Assembly: GCF_000265295.1 (NCBI RefSeq)
Contig: NC_018002.1
Coordinates: forward strand, 1,178,001 to 1,242,000
From: Sulfurospirillum barnesii SES-3
GTDB lineage: Bacteria; Campylobacterota; Campylobacteria; Campylobacterales; Sulfurospirillaceae
Direction: 5' to 3'
DNA length: 64,000 nt
Part shown: piece after piece, positions 61,110 through 64,000 of the stretch
Numbering within the stretch: the stretch's first letter is position 1
Layout: each line of letters starts with the position of its first letter
Notes under the pieces: model-generated
The model's database searches: none
Told to the model about the DNA's origin: nothing
What the model saw: only the letters and a program-made list of their open reading frames with translations
Program-made: the position numbers and the translations under genes

Positions 61110-62624
61110 ATGAAAGAGATTTTATTAACTACCTTTAACGCACGCTACACGCACACCTCGATTGCTCAGCGCTATTTATTTGCAAACCTAGAGGAGCTTC
61201 AAGAAAGAGCGCATATTTTAGAATTTGTCATCAATGGCAGTGTCGCAGATGCGGCAGAGGAGATTTTAAGCTATCAGCCAAAAATTGTTGGCATAGGTGC
61301 TTACATTTGGAATGCGTTAGAAGTGCAAGAACTTCTCTCTATCCTCAAAAAAGTAGCACCCAAAATTACTATTATTTTAGGGGGTCCTGAGGCAAGTCAT
61401 TTTCCCCATCGGGTTGATTTTTCTTTGGCTGATTATATCATTCAAGGGGAGGGCGATGTTGCTTTTTATACGCTGTGCAAAGCTATTTTAAGTGAGAATG
61501 CCCCCAGCGAAAAGGTGATAAAAGCACCAATGGTCGATATGAGCGCCATCAAACTTCCGTATGCGTATTACACCGAGCATGACATTAAAAACCGCTACTG
61601 TTATGTGGAGGCGAGTCGTGGGTGTCCTTTTACCTGTGAATTTTGCCTCTCTTCCGCCGATAAAAAAGTACGGGACATTGAGATAGGACGTTTTATAGGG
61701 GAGCTTGATAAACTCTGGCAACGAGGGGTTCGCAATTTTAAATTTATCGATAGAACCTTTAATTTAAGCATCGAAAACGCCACCAAACTTTTAGACTTTT
61801 TTCTGGAGAAAACAGAGGAGTATTTTGTCCATTTTGAGGTAATTCCTGATCATTTTCCCCAAAAACTTCGTGAAAAAATAGCCCAGTTTCCACCTGCGGC
61901 ACTGCAATTAGAAGTGGGCATTCAAACGCTGGACCCTCTCATTTCTAAAAATATTCATAGGCGTTTAAACCTTCCAAAAATTGAAGACAATCTTGCCTTT
62001 TTACAGCAACAGACCCATGCGCATTTACATGTAGACTTAATTATTGGCTTGCCAGGGGAGAGTTTAGCGGGGTTTGGGCGTAATTTGGACATGCTCTATG
62101 CACTTACTCAGTGTGAAATTCAAATTGGCATTTTAAAAAAGCTCTCAGGCACCACCCTTTCACGTCACGATGAAATCTATGGTATGGAATACTGCGATAA
62201 ACCGCCTTACGATATTTTACAAAATGACTTAATTCCCTTTGCACAGATGCAAAAAATGAAGCGCTTTGCCCGTTTTTGGGATATGGTCTACAACAGTGGA
62301 AATTTTAAAAGAAGTGCAGCGCTTTTATGGAAAGAGGGCAAGGTCTATGAGGGCTTTTACGCTTTTAGCGAATGGCTTTATAGCCAAACGGAGTCCACAT
62401 GGCAGATTTCACTTGACCGTTTGGCTCAGCTGATTTTTCGCTACCTCTGTGAGGTTTTAGACCATGAAGAGGAAGAAATCAAAGCAATATTGATTGAAGA
62501 TATTATGACGGTTCGTGGACGTAAAATGCCCTCATTCTTAAGGGAAAACTACGTACCCAAAGAGGAGCAAAAAGAGGGTGTTGCTAAGCTCAATAAACGT
62601 CAGTTAAAACATGCCACAGTATAA
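61110..62624 (+). CDS. B12-binding-type radical SAM protein (DUF4080)
   Basis: 504 residues. N-terminal Rossmann half (about 1-130: VGIGAYIWNALEVQELL, IILGGPEASHFP) is of the B12-binding type, then the radical SAM core with CPFTCEFC (Cys172, Cys176, Cys179), followed by a C-terminal DUF4080-like region. The substrate is unknown; many of this type modify lipids or cofactors. Start at ATG 61110 after an A-rich stretch. Confidence 0.88.
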   Translation: MKEILLTTFNARYTHTSIAQRYLFANLEELQERAHILEFVINGSVADAAEEILSYQPKIVGIGAYIWNALEVQELLSILKKVAPKITIILGGPEASHFPHRVDFSLADYIIQGEGDVAFYTLCKAILSENAPSEKVIKAPMVDMSAIKLPYAYYTEHDIKNRYCYVEASRGCPFTCEFCLSSADKKVRDIEIGRFIGELDKLWQRGVRNFKFIDRTFNLSIENATKLLDFFLEKTEEYFVHFEVIPDHFPQKLREKIAQFPPAALQLEVGIQTLDPLISKNIHRRLNLPKIEDNLAFLQQQTHAHLHVDLIIGLPGESLAGFGRNLDMLYALTQCEIQIGILKKLSGTTLSRHDEIYGMEYCDKPPYDILQNDLIPFAQMQKMKRFARFWDMVYNSGNFKRSAALLWKEGKVYEGFYAFSEWLYSQTESTWQISLDRLAQLIFRYLCEVLDHEEEEIKAILIEDIMTVRGRKMPSFLRENYVPKEEQKEGVAKLNKRQLKHATV

Positions 62625-62651
62625 TGGCACGATTTTTTAAAAGGAGAATAA

Positions 62652-63362
62652 ATGATACTCGATAAAAGCTGGCTCACCAATCTTGCAAGTATGGTTGTTA
62701 TACTGCTTTCATTTGCCCTGCCAGAACCTTATGCCAAATGGTCTTTACTCGCAGGGCTTTTTGCGCTCTCAGGTGCTATTACCAATCAAATTGCCATTCA
62801 TATGCTCTTTGAAAAAGTCCCTTTTTTCTATGGAAGTGGTGTCATTGAGCTTCGTTTTGAGGCGTTTAAAACCTCTATTAAAAACCTCATGATGACACAG
62901 TTTTTTACCAAAGAACAGCTGGATGCTTTTTTTACCAAAGAAGAAAAACACCTTGATTTAGCGCCGATTATTGCAGAAATGGACGTGAGCCCTGCCTTTG
63001 ATGCATTGACCAAAACCGTTATGGAGTCCTCTTTTGGAGGAATGCTAGGCATGTTTGGTGGAGCAAGTGCCCTAGAGGGACTTCGTGAACCTTTTAGTGC
63101 TAAACTGAAAAATTCCATTGTTGAAATTGCAAAAAGTAATGAATTTCAGCAAAAAATAGCACAAAATATACAAAATTCATCACTCAGTCACGATATGCTT
63201 CAAACGGTTGAGCAAATGATCGATGTAAGACTGAATGAGTTAAGCCCTAAAATGGTCAAAGAGATTGTTCAAGAGTTTATGAGAGAACACCTTGGTTGGT
63301 TGGTCGTTTGGGGTGGTGTTTTTGGTGGACTGATTGGTTTGCTTTCAAACGCTGTTCTTTAA
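62652..63362 (+). CDS. DUF445 family membrane protein
   Basis: 236 residues with hydrophobic segments at about 8-50 and near the C-terminus (WLVVWGGVFGGLIGLLSNAVL). The GAITNQIAIHMLFEKVPFFYGSGV stretch is typical of DUF445 proteins. AAAGGAG precedes the ATG. No function is established for the family. It follows the radical SAM gene by 27 bases on the same strand. Confidence 0.85.
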   Translation: MILDKSWLTNLASMVVILLSFALPEPYAKWSLLAGLFALSGAITNQIAIHMLFEKVPFFYGSGVIELRFEAFKTSIKNLMMTQFFTKEQLDAFFTKEEKHLDLAPIIAEMDVSPAFDALTKTVMESSFGGMLGMFGGASALEGLREPFSAKLKNSIVEIAKSNEFQQKIAQNIQNSSLSHDMLQTVEQMIDVRLNELSPKMVKEIVQEFMREHLGWLVVWGGVFGGLIGLLSNAVL

Positions 63363-63404
63363 TACATATAATTTTACATATAAAAATACATAAACTGGAG
63401 ATTC

Positions 63405-64000
63405 ATGGAGTGTTCATATTTTGGAAAATGTGGGAGCTGTACGCTCTATGCGTTAGATTATGAAGCGCAAGTTACCCATAAAAAAGAGGCGATGCAAACC
63501 CTCTTTGAATCTTTACATGTAAAGAAGTTTGATTTTTTTGAGTCAGCTTCAGAACACTACCGTGGACGGGCTGAGTTTCGCATTTGGAAAGAGGGTGAGA
63601 AGATTTCCTACGCCATGGGTGCGATGGATAAAAAAGGAGCGGTATGCATTGATGCCTGTCCAAAGGTAGAAGAGCGCATTGACACACTCATGCCAAAATT
63701 ACTCAAAGCGATTGAGGATGTCCGCGTGCTTCGTGAACGCATTTTTGCCATTGAGTTTTTAAGCTCTTCAGAGCATCTTTTAGTGACACTTATCTACCAC
63801 AAACCTTTAGATGAGGCATGGGAAGAAGAGGCTAAAAAGCTTGAGAAAGCGTTTGGTATTTTTGTAATTGGGCGCAGTCGTGGCATGAAAAAGGTATTTA
63901 GTCAAGATTTTGTCGAAGAGCGTTTTTCACTGGAGGGTAAAGCCTATCGCTACCATATCATTGAGGGTGGATTTTCCCAACCCAACCGTGCGATGAATCA
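63405..64000 (+). CDS. trmA: tRNA (uracil-5-)-methyltransferase TrmA, N-terminal part
   Basis: Methylates U54 of tRNA. The first 198 residues are here; the gene runs off the right edge. It starts MECSYFGKCGSC (Cys3, Cys9, Cys12, a cluster seen in Campylobacterota TrmA), then HYRGRAEFRIWKEGEKISYAM as in TrmA. GGAG precedes the ATG. RlmC-type enzymes are a possible alternative; the short N-terminus and lack of a TRAM domain favour TrmA. Confidence 0.88.
   Translation, partial: MECSYFGKCGSCTLYALDYEAQVTHKKEAMQTLFESLHVKKFDFFESASEHYRGRAEFRIWKEGEKISYAMGAMDKKGAVCIDACPKVEERIDTLMPKLLKAIEDVRVLRERIFAIEFLSSSEHLLVTLIYHKPLDEAWEEEAKKLEKAFGIFVIGRSRGMKKVFSQDFVEERFSLEGKAYRYHIIEGGFSQPNRAMN

Larger units (their letters stand above)
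81..63522. repeat. Dispersed palindrome TTACATGTAA (often TTTACATGTAAA)
   Basis: Exact 10-base copies begin at 81, 3988, 5987, 6264, 8028, 13351, 17205, 23095, 25673, 27089, 29026, 29957, 30909, 32628, 42645, 51728, 54198, 54441, 56566, 57061, 58051, 59519 and 63513. Near copies with one end base changed lie at about 10842, 11577, 11599, 12148, 23971, 51770 and 62025. In genes they are mostly read as LHVK or TCK. Only one (42645) is in the 16-kb element. Confidence 0.9.

Noticed and set aside
62610-62640. Terminator after the radical SAM gene
   Set aside because: Only a 4-base stem (TGCC/GGCA) could be formed, too weak to call.
81-63522. TTACATGTAA as a binding site for an FNR-, Fur- or LexA-type regulator
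   Set aside because: Most copies lie inside coding regions far from any start, and the sequence does not match those consensus sites.
1-64000. CRISPR array
   Set aside because: No regularly spaced direct repeats with unique spacers were seen, and no cas genes are present.

Overview
The window looks like a chromosomal segment of a Campylobacterota (epsilonproteobacterial) bacterium, most like Sulfurospirillum or a close relative. This rests on gene content and order: the packed argG-rplI-hslV-hslU-era run, MurF with an N-terminal membrane extension, a very long FlgL, RpoN close to LptB and TsaE, and a Campylobacter-type sigma-54 site. DNA is moderately AT-rich, genes are packed and often overlap by 4-14 bases. 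No species was confirmed by any search.

Layout. 1-8.2 kb: cell-wall and housekeeping genes (cysS end, murJ, a DUF342/FapA-like gene, ruvA, ddl, an orphan Phd-like antitoxin, a hydrolase, acyP, murF). 8.3-13.3 kb: pta-ackA, a YqeY-like gene, flgH and one unrecognised gene. 13.4-27.0 kb, all minus strand: one long transcription unit argG, rhodanese, rplI, hslV, hslU, era, followed by eight genes of a type II secretion/MSHA-pilus-like machine (order I-J-K-L-M-N-E-G), which corresponds to the Cts natural-transformation locus of Campylobacter; no pilin genes are present. 27.2-32.6 kb: S4 protein, trpD, tsaE, lptB, rpoN, a J-domain protein, bpt and a tiny coiled-coil gene. 48.8-64 kb: hup, flgL, ftsK, acnB, an SlyD-like gene, ppsA, tyrS, tRNA-Pro, a radical SAM protein, a DUF445 protein and the start of trmA.

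Between 32.72 and 48.74 kb lies a 16-kb mobile element integrated in the 3' end of tRNA-Leu(CAA). It has a tyrosine integrase next to the tRNA, a degenerate copy of the tRNA end at the far side, an AlpA-like regulator, a RepO-like protein, a Toprim protein, a MOBV-type relaxase with a likely oriT, a large DotA/TraY-like membrane protein, an AbiTii-domain gene, a PD-(D/E)XK-like nuclease, a metallophosphatase and several unknown genes. It carries an IS256-family insertion with an exact 8-bp target duplication and a duplicated left end. It looks mobilisable rather than self-transmissible.

The most striking signal is a palindrome, TTACATGTAA (often TTTACATGTAAA), present 22 times in the 48 kb of chromosome but once in the 16-kb element. 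It sits in both coding and non-coding DNA and forms the arms of two terminators. Its density and placement resemble DNA uptake sequences, and the window also encodes a competence-type machine; the link is an inference. Other points of note are a structured leader with a near-perfect promoter before tyrS, and a ftsK gene that seems to start at AUU.
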